Shown here: positions 40,101-55,100 of the stretch, one piece after another
How positions within the stretch are numbered: the stretch's first letter is position 1
Layout of the letters: every line of letters begins with the position of its first letter
Source: Cinclus cinclus
Lineage: Eukaryota > Chordata > Aves > Passeriformes > Cinclidae
Assembly: GCF_963662255.1 (NCBI RefSeq)
Contig: NC_085052.1
Location: 13,243,151 to 13,307,150, forward strand
Reading direction: 5' to 3'
DNA: 64,000 bases
Translations under genes and position numbers: made by a program
Notes under the pieces: generated by a model
Database searches by the model: none
The model's input: only the letters and a program-made list of their open reading frames with translations
What the model was told of the DNA's origin: nothing

Positions 40101-43100
40101 AGAGAACTTTCTGCAGAGAAAGAGAAGGGGGGGGAAAAAGAAGAAAAAAGATTAAATGTAGGGACTTTCAGGTCAGTTTGAGACTAGGTGGTTAAACACC
40201 ACTATAGCACAGTTATATCAGCTTATCAGTAACCAGAACAAAATTTCAAAGAACATTTTTAATGCTCAGAAGCATTAACATTAGAAATTCAAAGAAAGTG
40301 GCTACTAAGGTTACATTTGTGTTTTGAGGAGTTAAAGGTTTATTTGTTTTTTTTTTTCCTTTTTCAAGTGCAGGTGAAAAAACCACACCTGGTGTCTCAA
40401 CTTCTTTACTCACACAATGCATTCTCCCTCCCAACATCACTACAGAAATCTCAGCCATCTGTAGCAACTTCATCCTATGCTTTATTCTTGCTCTACTTCC
40501 CAGAAGAGCCTTTCAAACACTAATGGGCAACACTCCTGAGAGGTACCCACCAGACAGCATGCTCTACCTCCAACTGCTGCACTTGCCATCTGCAATACAG
40601 TACATGGGAGTTGCAAGATAACTTAATAAAATCTCTATCTTGAGAAAATTCCCTGGGTTTTTGGAATTAATTGAAAGGAAGGAACAGGTGAAGCTGCTGA
40701 CGGAGCAGCAGAAAAACACAATCCCTGGATGAGATGCATGCACAGTATTAGATATTGGACACCATTTGTACCTACAGACTATCATGCATTTTGGGCAGAT
40801 CTCTGAGGACCTGGCATTCAGTTCTCCCCAACCTGCACACCCACTTCCAGCCTTCATACCCATCACACCTCTCCTCCCTATCCTGCTCAGTGCCATTATC
40901 CTTCCCCCTCATCCCCATGGGGAAGGCACCCTGAGCTCAATCTTTGCCCACTTCCCCAGACCCAGCAGCCCCCTTGAGCTCGGTGATGTGGGCCCACACA
41001 CAGCCTTACAAGAAGCTCTGAACTCCAGCCCTCACTTTCTCAAAGCCTGCCCAGGTGTAAAGCTCCAGCGATTCCTTTTTCTTTGCCATTTTCCCTCCCC
41101 CCTCCCTCTCCTCCTAGCCCCACCAACATTTTCAGGCCACACAGTGAGCAGGGAGGTTGGAGTACATGAGGACCACTGCAGCAGTCGTGCTGTTTCAGGA
41201 CTCCCCCAACTCAAGACAATTTCTAAGAGCCATTTCTTATCCTCCCCTCCGTGAAATGATTTCTGTTAATTGCCTGGTGGGAATCAGTTATAGGTGGGGG
41301 AGACTCTCCCCACACACACACCCTGGCCCCTAATTGACTTATTGAAGTTTTAACGGGGCTTTCACCTGGAGAAGCTGGTAATTATTCCCTTCATTCCCCT
41401 CTTGCTTGTACCTGTAGCTTCACACTTGGGGCCTGCCTGGCTCCACGGGGGGGACTTTGTTCCCTCTAACTACAGGCCCCACACAAATGGGCCCAGCAGC
41501 AGGACAACACGGCAAAGTGGTAATTTTCAGCCCAGCGTAATTAGCCAAGGTTCTTTCAGCCCAAACTGCTGAATGGGGAGAGGGCTGCTGGGGAGGGTGC
41601 GCCATGTGGGAATGGAGGAACGGGGGCTGCTCTCAACAGGCGGACAAAGACCTCTCAGGGGCTCCAATCTGGGGCCAACAAGAGGAGGGGGTGGGAGCGG
41701 GACAGTTTGCCTGGCATAGCTGGGGCACAGTCAGCAGTGGGACACACACTGAGGAAGTCAGCCCATGGCATCCTTCCCCCAGCCTGTGGAGCAGGGCAGT
41801 GCAGGATGTAAAGGAGAAAAGCAATCCAGTGATGCACAACAGAAGCATGTGAAGGGGTGCGATGCATGACAGATTCTTGAGGGTCTAGTGTAGCCTGTGC
41901 TCCCAGGACAGGATTTCTAGTCTAGTACCTTCACACTGAGATTTAGAAAGGCAACAGACTCGGGGAGAATAAGATAGACAGTGCAGGTCCCAAATAGGAT
42001 AGCAAGAACTGTGTCAAGGACAGAGTGAGAACTCTTATCGCTAAGAAAAATCATCAGAAAGTAAGTCAATTCCTCCAGCATCTACTCCAAAAGTCAGGCA
42101 ACAACAACAATCACAAGGACAGCAACAAAGGCTCCAAGTTCTCTTTTAGCTGAAGCATCTCCCGTTAGCAAACCAAAACTGTTTTTCATAGTGGGATCTA
42201 CTTGTTCTGTCTTTCTTTCTGCTACAGGACTTTGGTCTTGCAAAACTACCAGGAAACCTGCTGCATGTGGGTTGAAAAATTTGGCCACCAGTGCATTGCT
42301 CCTGTGTTAAATCAGACTGATATCAGATGTCCCACAAGCCAGAAACTGGCATCCTGTGTGTGGCATGCTGCATCTGCTGATTCTCAGGACTTGTTATCAT
42401 CTATGCTTTTTTTGAATTATCCCTATTGCCTTCAGGATAGAAATGCTTGTCCTGACTTGTCAGGTCTTGTCGACAAGTTAAAGCTGCTGCTCAGCTGGAT
42501 TAATGATCACAGATTCTGTGCAGTGAGGCCTGGGGGATTTTTTGTTTGTTGGTGTTTAAATGTTAAATCATAGTTTCAAAAAACTCATCTCGTGTCTCTT
42601 ATGATTGCAATATCCTACTATAAAGCAAGAATTGCCACAATCTAAAAGCTTGGTCTTGATTCTGCAATGAAGACCAGGTGATAAGCAGAGAAGTGAAAAG
42701 ATGCCACTATTATCCAAGGACAGGTACACTGGAATGCTGAGCAAGCCCTAGGAGATGATGCAATTACAACAATCCTGACAACAAGGAAAGGAGATCCTCA
42801 GGGACTCCAACTGTAGGAAGGGAGCACGCAGGCAGCACAACTCCCAGGGCACAGACTTTTAATTTCTGAGCTGCCTAAAATACAACTGTGACACAATGCT
42901 GCAGCATATTGCAAAGCAGAGAAGCAAATTGCCTCATTCAACTCCACGATTCTGGTTTCTTTTCAGGCCATATCTGTTTCTATCACATTTTAGGAAAAAC
43001 TCTCACAGAAAAAATAATTTTTCAATTTCAATCCCATTTATTTCAGCCTCACCCAAGCTGCCTTAAGTACTTGTCACAGAGATGAGTTCAGCCTAACAAT

Positions 43101-46100
43101 GTGTGCCTTTGATCCATCAATGCTCAAGACTTTTCCTTAGAAGCAACTTTTGCCACCTCTGGACAAAGTATGCTTGCTGTAAAATCCATGCCAACATCTG
43201 AGAAGCAGACACAATGAACAAAAGCAGATCCATGTTGACCAGGCAAATTTCAAGCCTGTGCAGAGGAACAGAATGAACATTCCCTGCACCAGTGGGAAAA
43301 TAAACATAATGTCATCTGTGCTCACACTTTATCAACAAACCTTATGGGGTCCAGGGTGTCTTCTTATAACCCTACACCCTACAAGAGGACATGTAGAGTT
43401 GATTTAAGTAAATATTCCAGTTGTCACTGCTTTGGACAAAAGTTTAAATATTTGTTCCATGTATAGAAAATGCTTTAAAAATCATATGCAAAGGAAGAAA
43501 ATTTCTTCTACTTATAAAATATCGCTTCTCTATTTTTTAAGGTTCAGGACTGCCAAGACCAGTCCCAGTATATTTTCAGATGTGACTGGCAAAGTTTTCA
43601 ATTAATAAGTATTGTTTTAAAAATGCATGTATATATATAGAGAATGACATTTTATATAAACTTTTCCATTAGAATCTATGACAGAAAATTACTTTTCAAT
43701 AAGCAGCAATCCATGCATGCCAGTGAGGTCAGGGGGAGGGGAGAATCCTTTCAGGTCTGCCAGAACAACTGAAAGTCAAGAATGCTTCAGCTTAAAAGTA
43801 GAGGTGGAAGGAATATCTTTTCCTGGTGCCACAAGCCACACATTATTTTCACCATTTTCCTTTTTCCACACAGACACACATATAATAAATTCAAAATCCC
43901 ATATTTAGGGAAATTTTGGAAAAACTGATCAGGATGGTGAGGAAGAAGAGGAGTTATCAACAAACATATACTTTCCTTATATTAGCACACAGGGCAGCAG
44001 TTCTTTCTCAATACCATACAGAGGCAGGAGCTGTACTTCTTCATGCTTTTAGGGGAAAGAAGCCAAATCACAAAAACAGAGTGCTTGATCTTCCTCCTTT
44101 ACCCTGCGATATTCAAACAATTTACAAATTAAGTCTAAATGAGTTGTTCAATGGGAGAGAGGGAAATAATGCTCAGAGGGTTTTAAGAAGTCAAAGACCA
44201 GAAAAGGTGAGAGGGGAAAGGCATGTATATGGAGCACATGCTACACACAGAAAGGGCTAGGACACTGAGGCATGGAGACACAGGTGCTCTGTGGAGGAGG
44301 GAAGCAATGCCTCATCTGCGTTTAACTCAGCCATGAAATGACTCCTAGAGCTTTCCTGTTCTGATCATTCCAATCCTGACACGGACACGCTTGCAACAAC
44401 CTTAATCCACTTGCCCTTAAAGCTCTGGGCAGTTTCCATCTCCCCAGTTCTCCACTCTACACAGCATGATTTGCTTCAGGGTTTTCTTACGATGTGTTAG
44501 GAACATGTCAACTCTTCAGCCCTAAGCAACCAAGATCCTCAATAAAATCCCTCCTCCCCATCTGCAGATTCAGGGTATGCTTGATTGTGAGCAAGCACCA
44601 GAGTGAGAAATCAAACCTGCCAGTCAGGCCAGAAAGCCCTAGCCCTGCATGCAGAGAAACACATACAAGGTTCCATTAACAGATAATATGCATGTAAGGC
44701 ACAAAGATGTGTAGTGGCTACCTCCCACAAGACCCCAAACCACCCAAAAACTCACTGGAAAAGTTTTGCAGAAGCCAGGGTTCAAACCATGCTGACATCA
44801 ATAAGGCAGTTTCACAGCACAGGTTATCACCTCCAGTATCTGTAATCAGGCTGGGCTTCAAGGCAGGCTAAGAATTATTAAATTTAACTAATAACTAAGA
44901 TAAGCCAGATGAAGATAGGAAACTGATCAGGCAAAGTAGATGGCATAGAAGATAGGGAAAAGAGAAGACAAGAAGGTGAGTATTAATTTATTATGATGCT
45001 TTATGTCAGTATACTGGGAAGAAATTACACATAAAATGGTATAAGAGGGAAAGGATTGCATTGGAAAGGACTGAGAAAAAGACTCAGGTATTCAGGACAA
45101 CCTGCTGGCAGTCAGTTCTCCAACACTTCAAGAAACAGAACTCTGGAAGCTTTAAATGCATAGGCAGCTTTGTGGGTAGGAGTGTGAAACCACAGTTTCC
45201 TCCTTTCCTTTCCATGTGCTCTGAGAATTTATGAAGTCACATCAAAAACACAGCTATTAAAAGAACAATTTATACTTGGTGAGTCAAAACCCACACAAAG
45301 AAATGCCAAAACCAAGCTCAGTCACACATTCTACACTGAAATGAGCACATTACCTGAGTATCAGTATTTGATTCTGTAGCCAGTTACGAGTGTCCCAGTC
45401 AAAACTGTCACTCATCTTTTATCATGTGAATACACAAGAACCAATTACATGGCCATCAATTCATGTTGGGCTGCATCTCTGTGGAGTCCAATCAGAGGCT
45501 GTGCTGGGAGGAAGTGATGAGCATACCACAGCTCAGGGACACCTGAACTCCACTCCATATGAACTCCACTCCACTCCACTCCACATAACAACTGGCCAAC
45601 AAGTACCTGCAAGTCATGGCTTGTTACTGCTTCACACAAAGCTATTGATGGGTTGGGGTGGCTTGGGATAAATATTAATACTTTAAACAGAGTGAAGGGT
45701 ATCCAGAGAGAGAAATCATTCACTGTATAACCCCCTAAGACAATCAGGCAAAAGGTTTAAAAATGGAACAAGGTGCTTCTTCCTCAGGATACAACACTGA
45801 ATTTGAAAGGAGCCTATGAAGCTCAGAACATCAGAAAGAAGAGATGAGCTGCTCACAGAGCTATTTTCCGCAAATACGAAAGAAACATTGGTCCAGATGA
45901 AAACTCTAGCCAGGGAAACCCTAACCTCTCCCCCATTGGAAGCTGGGAAGGAATAGGCAGGAACAGATCTTTTCACTCTTACTTCATATGCCAAATGTCT
46001 TCTCCATAGGCCACAGCTGAACACCAACTTCTGGGGTAGAGGTATGCTGGACTGACCCACCATGGCCAGAAGAAGAGAAATGCCCACTTTTGTCAAACCA

Positions 46101-49100
46101 TCAAGCTCACTGTTTTGTCTCCAGTGGTACTGGCAGATGCTGTTCAGGAAGATCATGTAAGCTTGGCAACCTTCTGTGGTCATTCACTTTGCATCCACAA
46201 TTGCTGTATTAAGGATTTTAAAGAGTATATCCCCACCTAGTTCCCCATTATGAACCTGCTATCCATGAATTTACAAAATCACTTTCAAAACTGCTGGCAT
46301 CATCTACTTCCACAACCTCTAAAGCACTGAGTTCACACTGTGTGAAGGGAATACTATCTTTTATTCATTTTAAAACAATCTCCTAGTAATTTCAAACATC
46401 TCTGGTACTACTACTGTAGAATTTGGTCAGCATAGCATTAACTTCTGCAGAGTGCTTTACTTGGGACCAGGTATGGGGAAAGACCACAAAAACATGATAG
46501 AAACTAGTAATGCAGCCATTTCTTTGGTACAGAGGAGTGTTCCTCTGCTGTATCTCCTCTTCAAAACCTGTTGGTTCATTGCCCATTCTGAGGCAGCTTA
46601 ATTGCTCCATGTTTTGAGGCTTCAGTCAGCCTCAGTCACTCCTAAAATTAGCAGGGAACAATATCACCAGCTCTACTGAGACAGCTGAAGAGCCAGCACA
46701 GATATCAAGACCTTGAGGGTCTCACAAAGCAGTTTGGGAAGCAGAGGACTCAGATACTGCACAGTGCAAACAGCACTGTTCACCTGCATGCAATACTACT
46801 GAAGTACTTCATATTTTCCACCATGTAGCAGGAGCATGAAGTCCTTGCTTTGCCAGGCTCCAAACTTACCTGAAGTGGTCTGCACACATGTTCCCATCAC
46901 ACTATCCGTGTTCTGAGACCATCAGAAGACAGCTGTTAGAGAAACATTACTGTTTTTCTAATATCTGGAGCTGGCCCAGATATTAGAAATATCCCTTGCT
47001 TCTCCACTGTAAAAGAGGAGAAAATCCAGGGGAAGTATACAGAAAATGAAAACATGCTCTAGGCCAAAGCAGAAAATCAGATGCAAGAGAGAAACTCTTC
47101 AATCAGACAGTCCTGCTCCATCCCCAGCCCTCATTAAATCAGCCTGAATAGCCAAAGCAGGTCACTGAACAAAGCACAGGTGTAAAGCTCAACATAACTG
47201 CACCAGAAGGAAGAGACCAAGCACAGAAAAAGTAGCAGCTGTTGCTTGGCCCAGCTTAGTCTGCAATTGCTGCTTCTGATGAGTTCACTTCTTTCAGGAG
47301 TGAGGAAGAGGTACACACACAGATTTCTTTTTCCCCTGAAAAAAACCCTAAGCTGCTGGGTTCCAGCTTGCAAGACTCTCTTCAGCCCCCACGCTAATAA
47401 ATCTTTGGAACAATAAATCACCTTGGTACAGGTCTCTCTTCTCAAAGGAAATGGGCTCTCTCTTGTCATTAGCTGCCTGTGTCTACCAACCATAGCAGGG
47501 CCTCATTCAAGTCCTCTTTGATGGACGGTTACACTTAAAGGAATATGTGCTTCAATCTCAGAGGAGAGACAACAAGAATTTACTAATTAGACAGGGCAAT
47601 GCACATTAAAAGCTCACTTTAATACCTGGTCCCAAATTAGCCCTGAACCTGCTAAGTGTCAGGATACCTACAAAGCAGTAAGAGCACATCCTACATTCAG
47701 GGATGGTGAATTGAGCATCATGAACCCACAGCACCCCTTAAGAGCAAGAAAGTGGTTGCAGTGGTTATGTTTCATGCAGTTGGGAGAGAAGGTAAAGAAG
47801 ACCCGACAAATCTAGATAATATACCACAGAATACAATACAGGCAACACTGCACAGAAAGAACAGACTTTCCAGTCTGTAAGTCTCACACTGCTCTGAAAA
47901 GAAACCAGAGGCAATGGAGCCAATGAGAGAGTCAGAGCCACACAATTCTGTCCACATTTCCAGTGTCTGATTCAACTCACAACAGAGATTCAGGATGCCA
48001 GCAAGCCAAGGAAAGTCAAGCTTAGCTACAGGCAAGAGGTACTCTGGCATGCTCCATTTGAAAGTATATTAGCATTCAAGCCAGATGCACACACTGAGGA
48101 GAAAGTCATATTCTTCAGAGGAATTGGTTTCCCTTCAAGAATGACTATCTTCTGTTACTCATTTGCTCCTCTCCAAATTTCAGCCTCTCTGGTCCTGCTC
48201 CCCTCTTGCCCTATTTTAAACAGTCTGACAAGCATCTTCTTTGAGGACTAAGTGACAAGGAGAATGTTGCAATGGGAGATATCATCATTCTGGTGTGTAC
48301 CAGACCTAATACAGGAGAAGCCCATCTCTAAGCCATGCTTTTATTTTTATCAGTATTTTCTCTAAGACTGAAGATATTTCTGTGAACAGTGCTATGGTCT
48401 GTGTCAAAATGCCAAAATTCAGCAGCAAGCGATAAGTTAAAGATTTATATTTATGATTTCTGTAAATTCATACCATCTGCAACCTCATACCAAGCACATG
48501 GATAACAGAACATGAAGACAGTGCTGCTACAAACATCTCCCCCTCTGCCAGGAACCACCTTCCCTACAGACAGAACCTTTCCTTCAGCAGTTTCCTACAG
48601 TCCCTATTGATAAGACTCATGTATTCCCTCTCCTGAGCTGGAACAGGAGAGTTTGTAACTGTAGATTGGAAGAGCAACAATATATTGCATACCACACACC
48701 TGAAGAAAGTATGCTCTTCTCTTCTTCCACCCCGTTCTCTTCACCCCAGCCTTTCCTGAGAGCACTGACTGATAATTAATCCAGTCCATGCTTGGAAAAA
48801 AAGAAACTGTCCCCCTCTACTTCTAACCAGGAAAAGCAATGCAAAACCTTGTCCCTTGAATTCCCCCTAAGTTACCCCTTGCCCCCATTCACACATACAG
48901 ATGTACATATAAAGCACATTCATGTCTGCCTGTTCCTCAAGTTGGCACAAGTTATTTGGACCACAAGGCTGTGCACAAACCCCAAAGCAGCCACCAGACA
49001 TTCTGTGTTGAAAGTTGGCCAGTCTTCCCAGGGATATAAGCAAATTTCTGTTGGATACAACAGCTAGAGGTAGAATCAGCAAACACACATTAAATGTTTT

Positions 49101-52100
49101 GTGCAGCATGGACTTGATATGCAGTATAAAACAGGCTTGAATTGACTCCACTGACCATAATCAAAAACATATCCCTTTGCTTCAAACAAACTACTGCATT
49201 TTGGATAGTCTAGAAATTTGATCCAGCAAGTGCTTGAATCAGAAAGTTGCCATTGCAGCCTCCTGTATACTTTTTAGTTTCCTTCAGGAAAACTAGGAGT
49301 AGCAACTACCTTCATGTGTACACATTCATCACTTTCTTGTCTTAATAAATAAAGAACCAGTACTTTACTATAATTCTTCCTCCTGCTGCAGTCTGAAACC
49401 TTCACTCTTATAAATTCAGTACCTAAATATATTTTTTACTTCTAGAAAAACCGAGGGCAGGGGGGAATCCCCCAAAGAGGCCCAGTGCTTCCCTCCTTGT
49501 AATGAAACCCTGTAATGGAATGCCCTGCACTCCAATTAGGAAGAAATGCTAATTTTCTCCAGTTGAGCACCCCCTCTAGATGTATCTAATTTGTTTCACT
49601 GCTTTCATCTCTCCCCTCCATCACATTTTCATTTAAAGGTTATGATCTGTTTGTGCCCTCCATGCCGGGCCCTGACAAGACACCCCTATGAGAGGTTGCT
49701 GGGGCCAAGTCGCCCTTCCTAACCCCCTTCCCAAACAAAAACCAAAGCTTTTTTTCCCTCCACTGCCTCTTTAAGAAATGCAGAAGGATGAAGGGGAGGA
49801 GCAGGGAATTGGGAAGACAATAATTAAAAATAAGAAGTAAGCCCTCTTGCAAGTTGGGCTGTTGGTTGTTTCTAACAAAAGGTTAGAGACCTTTGCACCA
49901 TGACCAACACCAGTATGACCAGTGCAGGCCATCCAGGAGCAACAGCATTACAGAACTTTGCTACTTCTGCAGATCCATTTCAGGAACAGCTGTTGTACAA
50001 GAATACTCTTTTGCAAAAGGTTTTGAGATGCTCAATTGTTTAGCTCCTTGTAGATCTTGGGGAACACATTTTTTCTCATCTGTCACAGGGAGAGTCTGGT
50101 CAGAAAGGACAGAAAGGGTTGGCTCAGCTCAGGAGAAATTCGCAATAAAGCTTTCCTGCTTCTCTCTAAATGACTTATGCCTTGTTCTGTGAGCCTGTGT
50201 TCTGAAAATTCCTTCAGGAGAGGAGAGACTTCAGGTGGGTAGCATGGACCTTGGAATATCTCTTCATGGCATCCAAAAATTTGTGCTGCTATGGTTGTGG
50301 TTGGACAGACATGTAAATCCTCAGGGCAGAACCCATCTGGACAGGTTATCCACCCAGAAGAGCTCTGCATACACTACAAAGGGAAAAGACATCCAGATGA
50401 CCTTGCTGGTGCCACACTGCCACACCACTTCCCACAGAAATTTCAAAGGGCTTTTTTAGTCACCAAAAGACTATTACTGAACAAAAATAATAAAAAAATG
50501 CAGCCACCATCCTACCACCAAGCAAAGCCTCTTTGCAGCCTGTCCCAGTATTCTCAAATAAAACAGTATCTCTGAAGCTAAACCCACAGTCTTCCCTACA
50601 TACAAACCCTGCTCCAAAGCCAAGCCATTAATTGCTTGTGTTCAGCCTCTCCCTCCCTTCACTTCAATTTTCTCCATCAGTTCTTGTCTGTTAGAAAGGA
50701 AATCATGGATCTATACTCCTTAGATACAAGTTTCACCACCCACCTGTTGTCAACATCCTGTAAGTTGAAAGTGCCCAAAGAACCTCTTTGGAGGAAAGTC
50801 GCTCCTGAAAGTGGGCCCTGATTGAAAAGGAGTGGAAACTGCTGGGTTCCATTGGTGGCACAGCCTGGAACAATCATCCTCTTGGAAAAATTAGAGGAAC
50901 ACCTGGACACGCTGCCCAGACTGAGCATTGAGTAGCCTGCTCTTGACAGTAAGATGAAGCTGGAAAAGTGCTGCAAGAGTGTTTTCTGTTATTAATAGGC
51001 ACTTTGCTAATACTGCTCAAGATAGTCAGCTCCCTCTCAGTCATTTCCTGCTGCAGCCACTGAATCCCATTGGTCACAGCACTATATGCTCCATTACAAG
51101 CTATTTCCTCTCTACGTTTGCAATGCCTCCAAAAGCTTTTGCAGAAAGTCCTGATGATCCCCCTTCCTGCCTCCCTCTGCAGACACAATTCCCTCATAAT
51201 TTGACTTTCTGGGACCACAAATGGGGAGCGGGTAAGAGGCACACAAAGATTTACTCTTCATAGATAGCAGCCTTGCCTCTTCCTCCCCTTCCAGGCCCCC
51301 TGTCTATCTGGTCCATGCAAACAAACCCTGAGTGGGAAAGAGCGTTTGGAAGACGCCTGTGTCTGGGCCAGCCGCCTTTCATCCAGAAGATGCCTCTTCC
51401 CATTGGAAAATACAAGCATTGTGTGAAAACATTTTAATATATTCATGCACATTCCTATAGCTCGCAGGAGCGAGTGGGTCTCGGCACCCTCCCCTCCCTG
51501 CCTTCCAAACGATTTTCATAGGCAATGATGCACTGGGAATACCACTTGTTTTCTCAAATGCCCGTGAGTATGTAAATTGTGGGAATATGCAGGCCAAGGG
51601 CTTTGGTTTTATTGTGCTGCAGAAAAGATTTTACTAATTACTTGCCTAAACTCCAAAGCAGTACGCCTGCTTTTTTACAAAGCAGGAGAGTGGGGAAGGT
51701 GGGGGTGGTGGGAAGAGGAGGAGGGGGACTAAAAAGTGAAAAAAAAATGCAGGGGGAAGACAGAGTAAAGGGAAAGAGGGAGAAGGAAAGGGAGCACAAG
51801 GGATGCATTTCAAAGTTTCTCCAGCAATTGGATGGGGGGGGGAGTTGGGCCCAATGTGAAATCATAGAGGTCAAAGGTGGGTCTCCCTCCCTTGTGAGAA
51901 AGTGGTGAATCAGGACGGTTTATCAAACGATCATTTTCTTTTGAAACTGGGAGGCAGCGGCTGGGACAATTCTGCAGATGTGCTTGATGAGTTTGGGACA
52001 AAAATGGGCCGCCTCCTCCCCCCCTCCCCCCTTTAAGGTCTCCCATCAGGGGTTGCTTCTCCCTCCACTGCTTCCAGGACCCTCCCCTCCCTTCTTCAGT

Positions 52101-55100
52101 GGTCAGCTGAGACCCCCACCCACTGACCGCCTTTGTATTCCTGGCCTTTGGACACAGTGACAGAGCCCTTTATGAGACCCCAATCAAGACCCCCATGTCA
52201 CAGGTACCTAGTAGAGATACCAGACCCTTTTCAAATGAGGAACAACAAGGAAAATATGCTGGCCCATTGTCCCAGCACGGCACCAAGGGAGATGAAAGGG
52301 ACAGGCTGCTCCCTCTCTGCAGACTGCCTGCCAATCAACCCCAGTTATTAAGGTCACGATGTGGAAATTCTTTTGACCTACACCTAATCAAAGATGCACC
52401 AAGGACTTTTGAGCCAACATGGGGGAAGGTGGGAGAGCAAGCATCCCCCTGTCCTCTCCACCCATAAATACAGTGGAGCTTCCACAGAGAATTAGTAGGA
52501 GTTACCCCAGCTAGTGCTGCAGCACACTTGTCCCAGCTACCACTAGGGCAGCCAAGCAGAGCTCTGTGCTGGCATGCAGCCTCAGGAGAGCTTAAATTTA
52601 AAGCATTTCTCACTGAAAAGTTACAGACTGAGCAACAGTGGAGATGGCTCAGAAGCCACGATTGAGGACACTGTGACAAATATTAAACATCCTCTTTCTT
52701 ATTGTTGATATCTTTGGCTTGCACAGCCTGTGGGTTTCACTAAATATTGTCAGCACCATCCAGCAGTGAGTCCTGAAGAAGAAAAACTCAGCAGACATCA
52801 ATCTCTGAGTCTCCAAAAGCTGAAGCACCTGGAAGAATGGATACATGCCGGTAGTGCAAAGCAAACATTCTGACTCTTCCTTTGCATGATACAGGACAAA
52901 GAACCAAGATGATCTCGATGGCGGCAATTTTTAGGACTACACAGAAATATCTCACAGAGAGAAGGGAGGAGCCACATGCACTGCCAGAACAATGAGATGG
53001 ACACCAAACAATTAGAGCATGGGTTAGATGGGATCAGAGAAGCACATCCCACCAGGCAGCTCCAGAGCACTTGGAATATGGACAAAATCAACTGCCTCTG
53101 AAAGGTTGTTCTGCATCACTCACTGAGTCATCACTGTACACACAGAACACTCAGACACAATACTTCAACCTGACAAGTGACACAAGAAATGACAGACTAC
53201 AGTCTGTGATAGTTCACACTAAAAGGAAAGAAAAAAATCCAAACTCCGTAACAGGAACATTATTCAGCATATATAGGATGCTTCTGCAAGTGGATGACTT
53301 GAATTAGGCCCTCCAGAAAAGCCAAATGGTGTAAGTCATGGCCACCACTGGCACACTTATGATCAGTCTTGAAGAAACAAATTTTTGGTACTCTTCTTTA
53401 TGTACCATATCTACTGTCATTCAGGGAATACCCTTCCTGTTCCCATGCCAGCTTGCTGTTCTCATCCTGTTGGCATTCTTCAAAGCCCACCTGGATGAAG
53501 GTCTTAGTGAAAGGAAAACAAATTTGGGGTGGTAGTATAGTGAAGTTGTAGAAAGTGGAACAGCAACCAAGCTGCAAGTTTCTTTATGCTAAACACTGCT
53601 CATGCATTGTATCACTTTCCTCTGTCTTTTAGCTAAAAAAATACCAGCGCAGTGCTACTGGAGCCCCCCAGTTCCTGTCAGAGAGCCTGCAGAAGGTTAC
53701 AGCCTACCAGTGGTGACCAGCTGGGTAAGAGATGAGAAGTGGAAGATTCCAAAAGAGCTCTGGGACAAAGACTCATGTCTTTACACAAATCGTATTACAT
53801 TGCTTCTCCACTGCAAGTCACTGACATTCCTAAAACTGTCCCTTTGTTCCTTGGCTTTTACACAACTGTTGAAGCAGGTGGAAAACAGCTTTTTCTTCTT
53901 GATGTAGAATCAACTGCTCTTATATCAAAGACTGCTTAGCTATGGCAAGGCATGGTCTGGTTTAGGTTGCTGTAAGCCAAGAACCAAACTGACACTTCAG
54001 ACACTGTAAGCTGCAATGCTCAGAGCAGACATTACTTAAGCCCTGCAGCACAAAAGACAGATATTGCCTTTATTTCAGGGCAATATCCTCCACTATCACT
54101 CTCCTTTCAAATGCCAATGGCAGGCTGAGGACCAGTCTCCTGCTGTCCTCAGAGTGAATCAACACTCCTTTAGAAGGGCCAGGCTGCTATCTTAGGACAC
54201 TACAGCTTCACTCCCCACCTCAGGGCATGAGCTTGCATCCTCTGAGTGACATGTCCGGCCTCATCTGGGAGGAGTAACAGTGGAAGCTGAGCCTGGTTAG
54301 AGGTATCTGCACCTGGGGCTCTCACCGTGCAAGAAGGGTCCATCCCTCTGTGTCCCTTCCCGCCCTCAAAAGCAGTCATTTGAAAGGCGGGGAGGGAACA
54401 GACACCACTCTAATTGCAGGAGTGAAACCTGGCATCCTCCTGCTCATCTACCTTTGCACTCCATTTCTGTTTCTCTTTGAACCTCTGGTATAGCTTGTCA
54501 GGTTGCTGCCCTCCTGAGAGATCAGAAAAAAAAATAAAACAGTGATTACTATTGTACACTGATATGCAAGCTGGAAAAAGAGAGAGAGAAAAGGAGAGAG
54601 AACTGCCTCCATGTGTCAGACTATGAAAGGGCTTCGACTGAAGCCGCCTGAAAAACAAACCCTTAATTTAAATGTTAATGAAAGTGCTGAAGAGACATCA
54701 GAGGCTTTCATTTCTCTACAAGGAACAGAATCACCAGGTCTAGAATTTATGGCCCCCTTCACCTCCCCTCTCCTCTTCTCTGCTCCATCAGCTACAGAAG
54801 TAAGGAAAGGAAAAAAAACCCTAATCTTAACATTAACTCCACACTTCCACCCTAGGATGCAATTGCTAAATTATCTGTTGGCAGGACACTGATCAAAGGT
54901 GGAAAAACAAAGGCACACTGCACAACCGAGCAAAGGTAAACAGCAGCCAAGGTCTGGTGAAGTTACCTTCTCCCCCTGCGAACTTAAAAAGCAAAGAGAA
55001 AACAATCACAAACTGGAAATGGAAACCTCAAACCATAAGGCTGCCAGCCCCCTCAACTAAGTTTCTTCTGTCACATCGATTAAACAGTCATGGATTCTCC

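Noticed and set aside
40766..41254. 162-codon plus-strand open frame, Pro/Ser/His-rich
   Set aside because: Composition follows a pyrimidine-rich stretch; no homolog recognised and no splice or promoter context.
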